DNA of 64,000 nt from NCBI GenBank assembly GCA_035555675.1, contig DATMGH010000067.1, positions 62,001 to 126,000 of the forward strand, written 5' to 3'. The position numbers were made by a program, and so were the translations under genes. How positions within the stretch are numbered: the first letter of the stretch is position 1; every line of letters starts with the position of its first letter. Below are positions 35,746 through 43,806 of the stretch, piece after piece. The stretch comes from Solirubrobacter sp035555675 (GTDB lineage Bacteria; Actinomycetota; Thermoleophilia; Solirubrobacterales; Solirubrobacteraceae). The notes beneath the pieces were generated by a model. That model was given only the letters and a program-made list of their open reading frames with translations. It was not told where the DNA came from and ran no database searches.

Positions 35746-36534
35746 GTGATCTCAGCGCTGCTCGCCCGGATCGGGCTGGACGAGATGCCGGCGGCGGACG
35801 TGCGCGGGCTGTTCACGCTGCACCGGGCGTTCCTGGAGCGCGTCCCGTACGAGGATCTCGCGGTGCAGCTGGGGGAGAGCTCGCCGCTGTCGGAGCCGTC
35901 GTTGTTCGCGCGGCTGCTGGCCGACGGGCGGGGCGGCTACTGCTTCGAGCTCAACACGGTGCTGGCGGCGCTGCTGCGCGCGTGCGGGTTCTCGGTGACG
36001 ATGCACCAGGCCGTGGTCGACGGGCCGGGGCCGACGAACCACATGGCGCTGGTCGTCGACGGTGCGTGGCTGGCGGACGCCGGGCTGGGGGAGGGGTTCC
36101 TCGACCCGCTGCCGCTGGTCGACGGTGCGCACGCGGTCGGGCCGTTCACGTACCGGGTCGCGCGGGTGCCCGGCGGCTGGCGGGTGGAGCAGCACGAGTG
36201 GGGCTCGTTGCGGTCCTTCACGTTCTCGGAGACGGTGGCGGTGGTCGAGGACTTCGCGGCGCACCACCGGCGCCTGTCGTCCGATCCGGCGTCGAGCTTC
36301 GTCCGCACGCTGGTTGTCCAGCGGCCGCTGGAGGACCGCATCGTCACGCTGCGGTCCCGGACGCTGACGGCGCGCGGGCCGGACGTGAACACGCGACGGC
36401 TGCTGACGTCCAGCGACGAGCTCGCGTCCGCGCTCGAGTCCTCGTTCGGCATCACCGTCGGTGGCCCGCGCCTGGCCCGGCTCTGGGAGCTGGCGGCCGA
36501 GCAGCACGCGGCGTTCGAGGCGCGCGCCGCATGA
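35746..36534 (+). CDS. Arylamine N-acetyltransferase
   Basis: 262 residues. Acetyl-CoA-dependent acetyl transfer to arylamines or hydrazines. The Cys-His-Asp triad is visible: GRGGYCFELN (Cys about 66), GPTNHMALVV (His about 101) and WLADAGLGEG (Asp about 116). The N-terminal VPYEDLAVQLG is conserved. GTG start, 11 nt after the permease stop. It overlaps the MYG1-like gene by ATGA. Physiological substrate unknown. Confidence 0.93.
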   Translation: MISALLARIGLDEMPAADVRGLFTLHRAFLERVPYEDLAVQLGESSPLSEPSLFARLLADGRGGYCFELNTVLAALLRACGFSVTMHQAVVDGPGPTNHMALVVDGAWLADAGLGEGFLDPLPLVDGAHAVGPFTYRVARVPGGWRVEQHEWGSLRSFTFSETVAVVEDFAAHHRRLSSDPASSFVRTLVVQRPLEDRIVTLRSRTLTARGPDVNTRRLLTSSDELASALESSFGITVGGPRLARLWELAAEQHAAFEARAA

Positions 36535-37406
36535 CGCGCGTCGCCACCCATCCCGGCGGCTTCCACGCCGACGACGTGTTCGCGGTCGCCGTGCTCGGCC
36601 TCGCGCACGGGGCGCTGGAGGTCGTGCGGACGCGCGAGGAGGCGCGGCTCGCCGAGGCCGCGTTCCGCGTCGACGTCGGCGGGCGGTTCGACGCGGCGAG
36701 CGGCGACTTCGACCATCACCAGCGCGGCGGCGCGGGCGAGCGGGCGAACGGCGTCCGCTACGCGAGCTTCGGGCTCGTCTGGCGTGAGTACGGCGCGGCG
36801 CTGGCCGGGTCCGAGGACGCTGCGCGGGCGATCGACGAGCGGCTCGTCCAGGGCGTCGACGCGAACGACACCGGCCAGACGATCTCCACCGCGCTCGTCG
36901 AGGGCATCCGCCCGCTGTCGGTCAGCGGCGCGATCGCCGCCATGAACGTGCTCTGGGACGAGCAGGCGGACGAGGACGCGCGCTTTCTCGAGGCCGTGGA
37001 TTGGGCGACCGGCGTCCTCGAGCGCGAGCTGGCGGGCGCCCGGGCGTTCCAGCGTGCCCAGACCCTCGTGCGCGAGGCGATCGCCCGCGCCGAGGACCCG
37101 CGCGTGATCGAGCTCGACCGCAAGCTCCCCTGGCACGAGGCCGTCGTCACCGCCGCGCCGGCGGCGTTGTACGTCGTGTATCCGAAGAGCGACGGCTGGG
37201 CGCTGATGGCGGTGCCGCGCGCGCTCGGCGAGTTCGAGAACCGCCGCGACCTCCCGGCCGCCTGGGCGGGCCTCTCCGGCCCGCAGCTCGTCGCGACCAC
37301 CGGCGTCCCCGACGCCCTGTTCGCGCACGCGAAGCGCTTCTACGCCTCCGCCGCCTCGCGCGACGGCGTCCTGGCGCTCGCGCGGTTGGCCGTGGCGGGC
37401 GAGTAG
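36531..37406 (+). CDS. MYG1-like metal-dependent hydrolase (DHH-type)
   Basis: 291 residues of the MYG1/UPF0160 family: ATHPGGFHADDVFAVAVL with the metal-binding His and Asp, DFDHHQRGG (DHH motif, about 61), YASFGLVWREYG, VDANDTG, and the C-terminal PKSDGWALMAVP and FAHAKRFYASA. MYG1 proteins are 3'-5' RNA exonucleases in eukaryotes; the bacterial role is not established. It is the last gene of its operon, followed by a 219-bp spacer containing the 54-bp palindromic element. Confidence 0.88.
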   Translation: MTRVATHPGGFHADDVFAVAVLGLAHGALEVVRTREEARLAEAAFRVDVGGRFDAASGDFDHHQRGGAGERANGVRYASFGLVWREYGAALAGSEDAARAIDERLVQGVDANDTGQTISTALVEGIRPLSVSGAIAAMNVLWDEQADEDARFLEAVDWATGVLERELAGARAFQRAQTLVREAIARAEDPRVIELDRKLPWHEAVVTAAPAALYVVYPKSDGWALMAVPRALGEFENRRDLPAAWAGLSGPQLVATTGVPDALFAHAKRFYASAASRDGVLALARLAVAGE

Positions 37407-37518
37407 CCGGCCGTCCGTCACTCACGCCGCGCCGGGGCGCCAGCGAACGGCGCAGGTGAGGGGGAGCGTCAGCCCTCGCCGCGCCGGATCTCTGCGTCGC
37501 GCGGGGGCGCCGGCGGGC

Positions 37519-37572
37519 GGGGGGTGCTGCGATCTACTTGCCTGAGGCGACAGGAGATTGGTGCACCCCCCC
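37519..37572 (+). repeat. 54-bp palindromic element, copy 1 (decayed right arm)
   Basis: Left arm GGGGGGTGCTGCGATCT, right arm AGATTGGTGCACCCCCC, unequal at three positions, with a 20-nt loop. The reverse complement of 59524-59577 matches it at 48 of 54 positions without gaps. It lies between convergent genes. A second short hairpin of C and G runs (37566-37582) follows it. Confidence 0.85.
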
Positions 37573-37625
37573 GAAATGGGGGAGAGCCGGGCGACGTCCG
37601 CGCGGCCGACACGCGCGGCTCGTCG

Positions 37626-38867
37626 CTACTCGTTCGCCCCCGCCGCCACGAGCTCGTCGAGCGCGGCCAAATGCCCCCGGACCCGCTCGACCATCGACTC
37701 GAGCACCGCCCGCGCCTGCTCGATCCCTCCGGCCGCGTTGGTCAGATGCAGCTTGATCCGGCGCACGTCGTCCATCGCGCCCAGCGCCCGCTCGACCTCG
37801 GCGCGCAGCGCCGCCGAGTCCAGCCCCTCGACGCCCCCGCGCGCCATCAGGACGCGCGCCCGGGCCAGGGAGTACGCGACCTGGAGCGAGAGCGCGGAGC
37901 CCTCGTCCGGGTCGAAGACCACGAACAGCTTGTCCCCGCCCACTTCCCGCAGCTCGACCGCCCGCGCCGGCAGCAGCGACGCCGAGGGCACGACCCAGAC
38001 GCCGTAGTCCGCGCCCCGCTGCTCCATCGCCGCGCCCAGCTCGACCAGCGCCTCCGACCGCGAGCGGCGGGAGTGCTTGGCCTCGAAGACGATCCGCCCC
38101 CGCGGGGCGCCCGAGGCGCCTTCGATGTCCACGACCACGTCGCCCTTGCGCCCACCGGCGCCGCGCACGTCCCCGACCGCGTCGCAATCGTCGCCCATGC
38201 CGTGCGCGATCGCGTCGACCGCCTCCGCGACCGCCTCCTCGTACGGCCGCCCCTTAGCCGTCCCGCGCGCCGCCTCGGCCGCCACCGACGCCGCCTTCTC
38301 CCGCTCGGACCGCAGCGACGCCAGCTCCAGCTTCAAGGCGACCATCTCCGACCGCATGCTCTCCAGCTGCGTCTCCTGCCGCGCCGCGGCCTCCCGCGCC
38401 GCGCGCAGGTGCGCCGCCTTGAAGTCCGCCAGCGGGTTCGACCCGTCCGCGGACGAGAACTGCCGCAGCAGGTCCTCCCGCATCCGCGCCGACTGCTCGG
38501 TCATGACCGACCGCAGCTGGTGCTGCACGGCGGCTGAGGACTCGTCCCCGAACAGCCGTGCGAGCTCGCGCGCCAGCACTCCGTTCTCGGCCCCGAAGAC
38601 CTCGTCGACCTTCGACCCGAAGAACTCGGCCACCACGCGGGCACGGTCCGTGAACGCCCCCTCGACCTCCCGCGAGACCTTCTCGAACTCGTTGCGCACG
38701 AAGGACGCGTCCACCGCGTGCTGCTCGCGCTCGAGCACCCGCGCCCCGATCTCGATCGCGTCCGAGACCACCCGGACCGGGTCCTCGCCCGCCTCCAGCC
38801 GCGCGTCGACGAACGACGCCGTCGCCGGGTCGTCGACGACGACGTTCTCGACGATCACACGCCCCAT
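37626..38867 (-). CDS. Coiled-coil protein with C-terminal PD-(D/E)XK-like domain (RmuC/DUF2130-like)
   Basis: About 413 residues. The N-terminal 200 residues are helical and charged, with a clear coiled coil around the residues encoded at 38270-38400. The C-terminal domain reads RKGDVVVDIEG then RGRIVFEAKHSRRS, the D...ExK spacing of the restriction-endonuclease fold, followed by ELGAAMEQRGADYGVWVVP and DKLFVVFDP. This resembles RmuC and DUF2130 proteins, proposed to limit DNA rearrangement. Start ATG 38867 is tentative; GTG 38921 is an alternative. It follows the acylphosphatase gene. Activity not proven. Confidence 0.65.
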   Translation of the reverse strand: MGRVIVENVVVDDPATASFVDARLEAGEDPVRVVSDAIEIGARVLEREQHAVDASFVRNEFEKVSREVEGAFTDRARVVAEFFGSKVDEVFGAENGVLARELARLFGDESSAAVQHQLRSVMTEQSARMREDLLRQFSSADGSNPLADFKAAHLRAAREAAARQETQLESMRSEMVALKLELASLRSEREKAASVAAEAARGTAKGRPYEEAVAEAVDAIAHGMGDDCDAVGDVRGAGGRKGDVVVDIEGASGAPRGRIVFEAKHSRRSRSEALVELGAAMEQRGADYGVWVVPSASLLPARAVELREVGGDKLFVVFDPDEGSALSLQVAYSLARARVLMARGGVEGLDSAALRAEVERALGAMDDVRRIKLHLTNAAGGIEQARAVLESMVERVRGHLAALDELVAAGANE

Positions 38868-38944
38868 CAGGACGTGGACCCGGGGATGGCGAAGCGGTGT
38901 GGCGGCCTCCACGCACACCACGGTACGCCCGCCACCCGACGGAA

Positions 38945-39217
38945 TCAGCGGACCGAGAACCCCGAGAGCCCCGCGACCGGCTCGGCCTCCACGACAACCG
39001 ACGTCACACGAGCCTGCCCCGGCCCCTCCCGCACGAACGCCTCCAGCGCGGCGACAGCCTCAGCCGCGCCCTCGAAGACGCACTCGACCGTCCCGTCCGC
39101 ACGATTCTCCGCCCACCCCGACACCCCGCGCCGCGACGCCTCCCGCCGCGTCGACTCCCGGAAGAAGACGCCCTGCACACGCCCCGAAGCGACCACGCGG
39201 ATGCGACGAAGACCCAT
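38945..39217 (-). CDS. Acylphosphatase
   Basis: 90 residues. Hydrolyses acyl phosphates. The family signature GRVQGVFFRESTRREA contains the catalytic Arg, and GVSGWAENRADGTVE contains the catalytic Asn. Length and ferredoxin-like pattern are standard. Its ATG is only 18 bp from the divergent gene at 39236, and a symmetric -10 serves both. Confidence 0.95.
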   Translation of the reverse strand: MGLRRIRVVASGRVQGVFFRESTRREASRRGVSGWAENRADGTVECVFEGAAEAVAALEAFVREGPGQARVTSVVVEAEPVAGLSGFSVR

Positions 39218-39222
39218 GCCGG

Positions 39223-39229
39223 TACGGTA
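39223..39229. promoter_or_regulatory. Shared symmetric -10 (TACGGTA) for divergent genes
   Basis: On the plus strand TACGGT (39223-39228) is 7 nt before ATG 39236; on the minus strand TACCGT (39229-39224) is 6 nt before ATG 39217. The whole intergenic space is 18 bp, so both mRNAs must be leaderless or almost so if transcribed from here. Confidence 0.55.
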
Positions 39230-39235
39230 GATCGG

Positions 39236-40162
39236 ATGACGGCCCTCGAGGTCGAGCTCGACGCCTGCGGCGGCGCCCAAGCGCCCGCCAGCGCCGCCGC
39301 ACGGCTCAAGGAGGTGCTCACCGAAGCGCTCAAGCTCGGCCGCGCCGAGCTCGCCAAGCCGCGCTCGGGCAAGGAGACCCCGGTCGAGGTCGCGATCGCC
39401 ACCCAGCACGACCATCTGCTCGCCGCGACCCCCGCGTCGGCCGCCCTGCGCGCCGACCCGGACACCGTCAGCGAGCGCGAATGGTTGCTGGTCGCCGCCG
39501 TCGCCGGCACGCTCGTCGAGCTCGCCGAGCCGGGCCCGCCGTTCAGCGCCGACGACCTCCAGCTGACCGCCGGCGAGCTCCCCGGCGGCTTCCTCGTCCT
39601 CGCCTACCCGGCCACCGCGCTCGACCCCGATTTGGTCGAGCTCGCCTTCGAGGAGCAGGCCCACCAGATCGACCGGCTGCGCGCCCAGGCCTGCGCGCTC
39701 CCGCCCGGCGTGATCGACGAGATCGCGCTCAAGCCCCCGATCGGCGCGCGCCACCCGCTGCGGATCGCCGAGGCGGTCGCGCGCCTGGGCGGCCATCCGG
39801 CGAGCGCGTTCGACGAGCTCGAGGACGCCGTCCTGGCCCTGCTCGACCCGAGCGACGCGATCCCGACGCCCCACAACGACCCGGACCCCTCGCTGCGCGT
39901 CGCCCGCCGGATCCTCCAGCGCCTCGACGGCATGGGCAAGTGGGGCGGCTATCACACCGAGTTCACCCACCTCGCGCGCGGATTCAAGGGCAACGACCGC
40001 GCCCGCGCGCAGGACGTTGGCGAGGCACTGCTGCAGGCCGGCCTGCTGGAGGAGAAGCCGAGCGTCGGCCAGCGTCACGTCTACCTGAACCCGCGCCGCG
40101 CCGGCGAGATCCGCCGCCTGATCGAGAACGGCGAGCTCCCGGCGGGTATGAAGCTGCCGTGA
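39236..40162 (+). CDS. Conserved hypothetical protein with winged-helix-like C terminus
   Basis: 308 residues, no signal peptide and no membrane span. The protein is mainly helical, rich in Ala/Leu/Glu. The last 90 residues (GYHTEFTHLARGFKGNDRAR, then EALLQAGLLEEKPSVGQRHVYLNP) look like a winged helix with a beta-hairpin wing, suggesting nucleic acid binding. I do not recognise the family. It is divergent from acylphosphatase and coupled by GTGA to the acyl-CoA synthetase gene. Confidence 0.7.
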   Translation: MTALEVELDACGGAQAPASAAARLKEVLTEALKLGRAELAKPRSGKETPVEVAIATQHDHLLAATPASAALRADPDTVSEREWLLVAAVAGTLVELAEPGPPFSADDLQLTAGELPGGFLVLAYPATALDPDLVELAFEEQAHQIDRLRAQACALPPGVIDEIALKPPIGARHPLRIAEAVARLGGHPASAFDELEDAVLALLDPSDAIPTPHNDPDPSLRVARRILQRLDGMGKWGGYHTEFTHLARGFKGNDRARAQDVGEALLQAGLLEEKPSVGQRHVYLNPRRAGEIRRLIENGELPAGMKLP

Positions 40163-41742
40163 TCGGCAAGCTGCAGACGCTCGTGACGCTCACGCGCGCG
40201 GGCGTCGTGCACCCTGAGCGCCCGGACCGCGTCCTGCACACCGCGCTCGCGCTGCTGCGCTTCGGCACCACCCCCGCCGCCGGCTACGCGGCCGCCGCCC
40301 GCAACTTCCCGCGCGAGCCGGCCGTGATCGACGAGCTCGGCACGCTCAGCTTCTCCGAGCTCGACGCCCGCGCCAACGCGCTCGCCCGCGCCTGGGCGGC
40401 GGACGGCATCGCGCCCGGCGACGGCGTCGCGATCATGTGCCGCAACCACCGCGGCTGGATCGACGCGACGCTGGCGTGCTCGAAGCTCGGCGCGCACGCG
40501 CTCTTCCTCAACACCGCGTTCTCGGGCCCGCAGCTGGCCGACGTCGCCAAGCGCGAGAAGCCCAAGGCGGTCGTCTTCGACGAGGAGTTCACGGACGTCC
40601 TCAAGGACGCCGCGTTCCGCCGCAAGCGCTACGTCGCCTGGCACGACGACAGGACCAGGGACCCGACGCTCGAGGCCAAGATCGAGGGCAGCAGCCCCGC
40701 GTCCCTGCCACCGCCGGAGCAGCAGGGCCGCGCGATCATCCTCACCTCCGGCACGACCGGCACCCCGAAGGGCGCGGCGCGGTCGATGCCGAAGTCGATC
40801 GACCCGATCGCCGCCCTGCTGTCCGTGATCCCGCTCCGAGCGCGCGAGAAGACGATGCTGGCCGCGCCGCTCTTCCACGCCTGGGGCTTCGCGCAGTGGG
40901 CGCTCGGGATCAGCCTCGCGAGCACGATCGTGCTCAAGCGCAAGTTCGACGAGGAGGCGACGCTCAGCCTCACCGCCCAGCACGAGTGCACGGCGCTGGT
41001 GGTCGTGCCGGTGATGATCCAGCGCATCCTCGAGCTCGACGACGCGGTGCTCGACCGCTACGACCTGTCCCGCGTGCGCGCCGTGCCGGTCAGCGGCTCC
41101 GCGCTGCCGGGCGCGATCAGCTCCCGCTGGATGGACCACTTCGGCGAGAACCTCTACAACCTCTACGGCTCGACCGAGGTCGCCTGGGCGACGATCGCCA
41201 CGCCGCGCGACCTGCGCGAGACGCCCGGGACCGTCGGCCGCCCGCCGCGCGGCAGCGTCGTGAAGATCTTCGACACGTACGGCTTCCCGGTGCCGCCGGG
41301 GGAGACGGGGCGGATCTACGTGGGCAACGACGTCCGCTTCGAGGGCTACACGGGCGGCGGCGGCAAGGACGAGCTCGAGGGCCTGCTGTCGTCCGGCGAC
41401 GTCGGGCACTTCGACCGAGCGGGCCGCCTGTTCATCGACGGCCGCGACGACGACATGATCGTCTCCGGCGGCGAGAACGTCTTCCCGTCGGAGATCGAGG
41501 ACCTGCTGCACGCGCACCCCGCGGTGGCCGACGTCGCGGTCTTCGGCGTCGACGACGAGCGCTTCGGCCAGCGCCTGAAGGCGGTGGTCGTCAAGCGCGG
41601 CGAGCTGACCGCGGCCGAGGTGCGGGCGTACGTCAAGGAGAACCTCGCGGGCTACAAGGCGCCGCGTGACGTGGAGTTCGTCGCCGAGCTCCCGAGAACG
41701 GCCACGGGGAAGGTCCTTAAACGTGAGCTAAAGGCGATGTAG
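40159..41742 (+). CDS. AMP-binding acyl-CoA synthetase (FadD-like)
   Basis: 527 residues. Adenylates a carboxylic acid and forms the CoA thioester. Motifs: ILTSGTTGTPKGA (P-loop, about 195), NLYGSTEVAWATI (A5), SSGDVGHFDRAGRLFIDGRDDDMIVSGGEN in parts (A7-A8 hinge) and catalytic Lys in TATGKVLKREL (A10). The helical N-terminal 60 residues resemble long-chain FadD enzymes of actinobacteria. GTG start overlaps the previous stop. Chain length not predictable. It stands just upstream of the lipid genes plsX-acpP, but a promoter for YceD intervenes. Confidence 0.92.
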   Translation: MIGKLQTLVTLTRAGVVHPERPDRVLHTALALLRFGTTPAAGYAAAARNFPREPAVIDELGTLSFSELDARANALARAWAADGIAPGDGVAIMCRNHRGWIDATLACSKLGAHALFLNTAFSGPQLADVAKREKPKAVVFDEEFTDVLKDAAFRRKRYVAWHDDRTRDPTLEAKIEGSSPASLPPPEQQGRAIILTSGTTGTPKGAARSMPKSIDPIAALLSVIPLRAREKTMLAAPLFHAWGFAQWALGISLASTIVLKRKFDEEATLSLTAQHECTALVVVPVMIQRILELDDAVLDRYDLSRVRAVPVSGSALPGAISSRWMDHFGENLYNLYGSTEVAWATIATPRDLRETPGTVGRPPRGSVVKIFDTYGFPVPPGETGRIYVGNDVRFEGYTGGGGKDELEGLLSSGDVGHFDRAGRLFIDGRDDDMIVSGGENVFPSEIEDLLHAHPAVADVAVFGVDDERFGQRLKAVVVKRGELTAAEVRAYVKENLAGYKAPRDVEFVAELPRTATGKVLKRELKAM

Positions 41743-41782
41743 CGTCGTCCGAGGTCCGAGCTTGCGAGGACGGAGGGCGAAA

Positions 41783-41788
41783 TAGACT
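41783..41788 (+). promoter_or_regulatory. -10 box TAGACT before YceD gene
   Basis: TAGACT is 7 nt upstream of ATG 41796. With no Shine-Dalgarno sequence this suggests a nearly leaderless mRNA for the YceD-rpmF unit. Confidence 0.5.
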
Positions 41789-41795
41789 CTCTTGC

Positions 41796-42308
41796 ATGCC
41801 TACGCGCACGGACACCTACGATCTGGCGCGCCTCGGGCTCACCTCCGGAGAGGGCCGGCGTCTCGACCTCCACGTCCACGTCGCCCCGTTCGATTACGGC
41901 GGCCAGCGCTACGCCGTCGAGCCGGAGCTGATCCCGGTGCGCCTCGACGTCTCCCGCACGACCGGGAACGGCTACGCCCTGCGCCTGCGCTTCAGCGCGA
42001 CACTCGACGGTCCCTGCATGCGCTGCCTGGAGGCCGCGGGGCCGACGTTCGAGGTCGATGCCTACGAGGTCCACCAGCCCGGGGGCGGGGAGGAGCTGAC
42101 CTCGCCCTACCTGACCGACGAGCTCGACCTGTCCGGCTGGGCGCGCGACGCGCTGGCGCTCGCGCTGCCGGCGCAGATCACCTGCCGCCCGGACTGCGCG
42201 GGCCTGTGCCCGCAGTGCGGCGCGAACCTCAACGCGGACCCTGACCACGCCCACGAGGCCGAGCCGGACGCGCGCTGGGCGAAGCTGTCCCAGCTCAAGT
42301 TCGACTAG
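41796..42308 (+). CDS. YceD/DUF177 family protein
   Basis: 170 residues. DUF177 pattern: TLDGPCMRCLEA (CxxC), followed by a second pair in CRPDCAGLCPQCGANLN near the C terminus. The family is nearly always next to rpmF and is linked to 23S rRNA or L32 maturation in plants and bacteria. Four to five cysteines could bind zinc. It is 22 bp ahead of rpmF, which has its own -10 box. Confidence 0.92.
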   Translation: MPTRTDTYDLARLGLTSGEGRRLDLHVHVAPFDYGGQRYAVEPELIPVRLDVSRTTGNGYALRLRFSATLDGPCMRCLEAAGPTFEVDAYEVHQPGGGEELTSPYLTDELDLSGWARDALALALPAQITCRPDCAGLCPQCGANLNADPDHAHEAEPDARWAKLSQLKFD

Positions 42309-42312
42309 TCGC

Positions 42313-42318
42313 TATCCT
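42313..42318 (+). promoter_or_regulatory. -10 box TATCCT before rpmF
   Basis: TATCCT followed by 12 nt and ATG 42331. The same TATCCT plus GC-rich spacer stands before rpsP (55570) and ftsY (50804). Confidence 0.5.
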
Positions 42319-42330
42319 TCCGCGCCGACT

Positions 42331-42531
42331 ATGGCCGTCCCCAAGCAGAAGCAGTCGCACGCGCGTACCTCGCAGCGACGGGCGCAGCACAAGATCACCG
42401 CGCCGTCGGTGAACAGCTGCCCGCAGTGCCGCCGGCCGCGACGTCCCCACCGCGTGTGCCCGCACTGCGGGTTCTACGGCGGTCGCGAGGTCGTGCACGT
42501 GCACGACCACGATCACGATCACGACCACTGA
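42331..42531 (+). CDS. rpmF: 50S ribosomal protein L32 with His/Asp-repeat tail
   Basis: 66 residues. MAVPKQKQSHARTSQRRA is the L32 signature; zinc ribbon cysteines are CPQC and CPHC. The C terminus is extended by VHVHDHDHDHDH, an alternating His/Asp tail not part of the normal L32 fold and capable of binding divalent metal. The tail is encoded by CACGAT/CACGAC repeats. The stop is five bases before the plsX reading start. Confidence 0.95.
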   Translation: MAVPKQKQSHARTSQRRAQHKITAPSVNSCPQCRRPRRPHRVCPHCGFYGGREVVHVHDHDHDHDH

Positions 42532-42535
42532 TCGC

Positions 42536-43552
42536 ATCACTGTCGCGGTAGACGTCAACGGGGCCGATCTCGGCCCCGCTGAGGTCGCTCGCGGTGCCGC
42601 CCGCGCAGCCGCGGGTGGCGTCCGCGTGGTCCTGTACGGGCCCGCCGCCGAGATCGGCGACGTCGGCGACGGCGTCACCGTCGTCGACGCGCCCGTCTCG
42701 ATCGCCAAGGACCCCGATCCGGCGCGCGCCGTCCGGCGCACGCCGGAGTCCTCGATCGTGCGCGCGGTCGCCGCCGTCGCCGCGGGGGAGGCGGACGCGC
42801 TGGTCAGCGGCGGGTCGACCGGCGCCGCGCTGGCCGCCTCGCTGTTCACGTTCAAGCGCGCGCGGGGCGTGCACCGGCCCGCGCTGGCGCTGATGATCCC
42901 GGTGCCGGGCAAGCCGTTCCTGCTGCTCGACGCGGGCGCGAACGTCGAGGTGCGGCCCGAGCACCTGGTCCAGTTCGCCCACATGGGCGCGGCGTTCATG
43001 GAGGCCGTCGCGGGCGTGGAGTCCCCGCGCGTGGCGCTGCTCTCCAACGGCACCGAGGCGACCAAGGGGCCGCCGACCGTGGTCGAGGCGCACGGGCTGC
43101 TGGCCGGGTCCGCAGGCCTGAACTTCGTCGGGAACGTCGAGGGGTTCGCGATCGGGACCGGGGATGCGGACGTGATCGTCGCCGACGGCTTCACCGGCAA
43201 CGTCGCCCTGAAGGTCATGGAGGGCGCGTCGGCGGCGCTGCTGGGCGCGGTCCGGACGGCGGCGCTGTCGTCGTGGCGCTCGAAGCTCGGCGGCGTGCTG
43301 CTGCGGCCGTCGCTGCGCGGGCTGCGGTCGGAGATCTCGCCCGAGGAGCAGGGCGGCGCGGTGCTGCTCGGGCTGCGGCGGCTGGCGGTCGTCCCGCACG
43401 GCTCGTTCGGCGCGCGCGGGTTCCAGCGCGCGATCGAGGTCGCCGCCCGCGGCGTGCGCGAGGACGTGGCCGGGCGGACCCACGAGCGGCTCGCGGCGGC
43501 GGGCGCGCTGCGAAAGGCGTCCGAGCCGGCCAGTAGCGTGCCGGAGGAGTGA
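42536..43552 (+). CDS. plsX: Phosphate acyltransferase PlsX, non-canonical start
   Basis: About 338 residues. Makes acyl-phosphate from acyl-ACP for phospholipid synthesis. Conserved parts: VAVDVNGADLGPAEVARGA at the N terminus, ALVSGGSTGAALAAS, LLLDAGANVEVRPEHLVQFA, LLSNGTEATKGP, NFVGNVEG and VADGFTGNVALK. The conserved N terminus lies upstream of the first GTG (42626), and no ATG, GTG or TTG exists in frame before it. ATC at 42536 (ATC ACT GTC GCG) is the best start by homology. One missing G after TGAT would explain loss of an ATG. It overlaps acpP at its 3' end. Confidence 0.85.
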   Translation: MTVAVDVNGADLGPAEVARGAARAAAGGVRVVLYGPAAEIGDVGDGVTVVDAPVSIAKDPDPARAVRRTPESSIVRAVAAVAAGEADALVSGGSTGAALAASLFTFKRARGVHRPALALMIPVPGKPFLLLDAGANVEVRPEHLVQFAHMGAAFMEAVAGVESPRVALLSNGTEATKGPPTVVEAHGLLAGSAGLNFVGNVEGFAIGTGDADVIVADGFTGNVALKVMEGASAALLGAVRTAALSSWRSKLGGVLLRPSLRGLRSEISPEEQGGAVLLGLRRLAVVPHGSFGARGFQRAIEVAARGVREDVAGRTHERLAAAGALRKASEPASSVPEE

Positions 43553-43803
43553 TGACCCGCGACGAAGTCCTCGAGCTGATCCGCGCGCACCTGGCCGACG
43601 AGCTGGCGCTCGATCCTGAGCGGATCCAGGAATCCACCCACTTTCGCGACGACCTGTCCGCGGACTCGCTGGACCTCTACACGCTCGTGCAGGAGCTGGA
43701 GGACCAGTACGGCGTCAAGATGTCCGACGAGCAGGCGGCGCAGATCCAGACGGTCGCCCAGGCGATCGACTTCGTTCTCGCCAACGTCCCGACGAGGCCC
43801 TGA
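43552..43803 (+). CDS. acpP: Acyl carrier protein
   Basis: 83 residues. Carries fatty acyl chains on phosphopantetheine at the Ser of LSADSLDLYTLVQELE (DSL motif). Acidic helices II and III are intact. ATG 43552 overlaps the plsX stop (TGATG) and has GGAGGAG upstream. Its UGA stop is in the same reading frame as rnc, which continues after it without a normal start codon. Confidence 0.95.
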   Translation: MTRDEVLELIRAHLADELALDPERIQESTHFRDDLSADSLDLYTLVQELEDQYGVKMSDEQAAQIQTVAQAIDFVLANVPTRP

Positions 43804-43806
43804 CCG

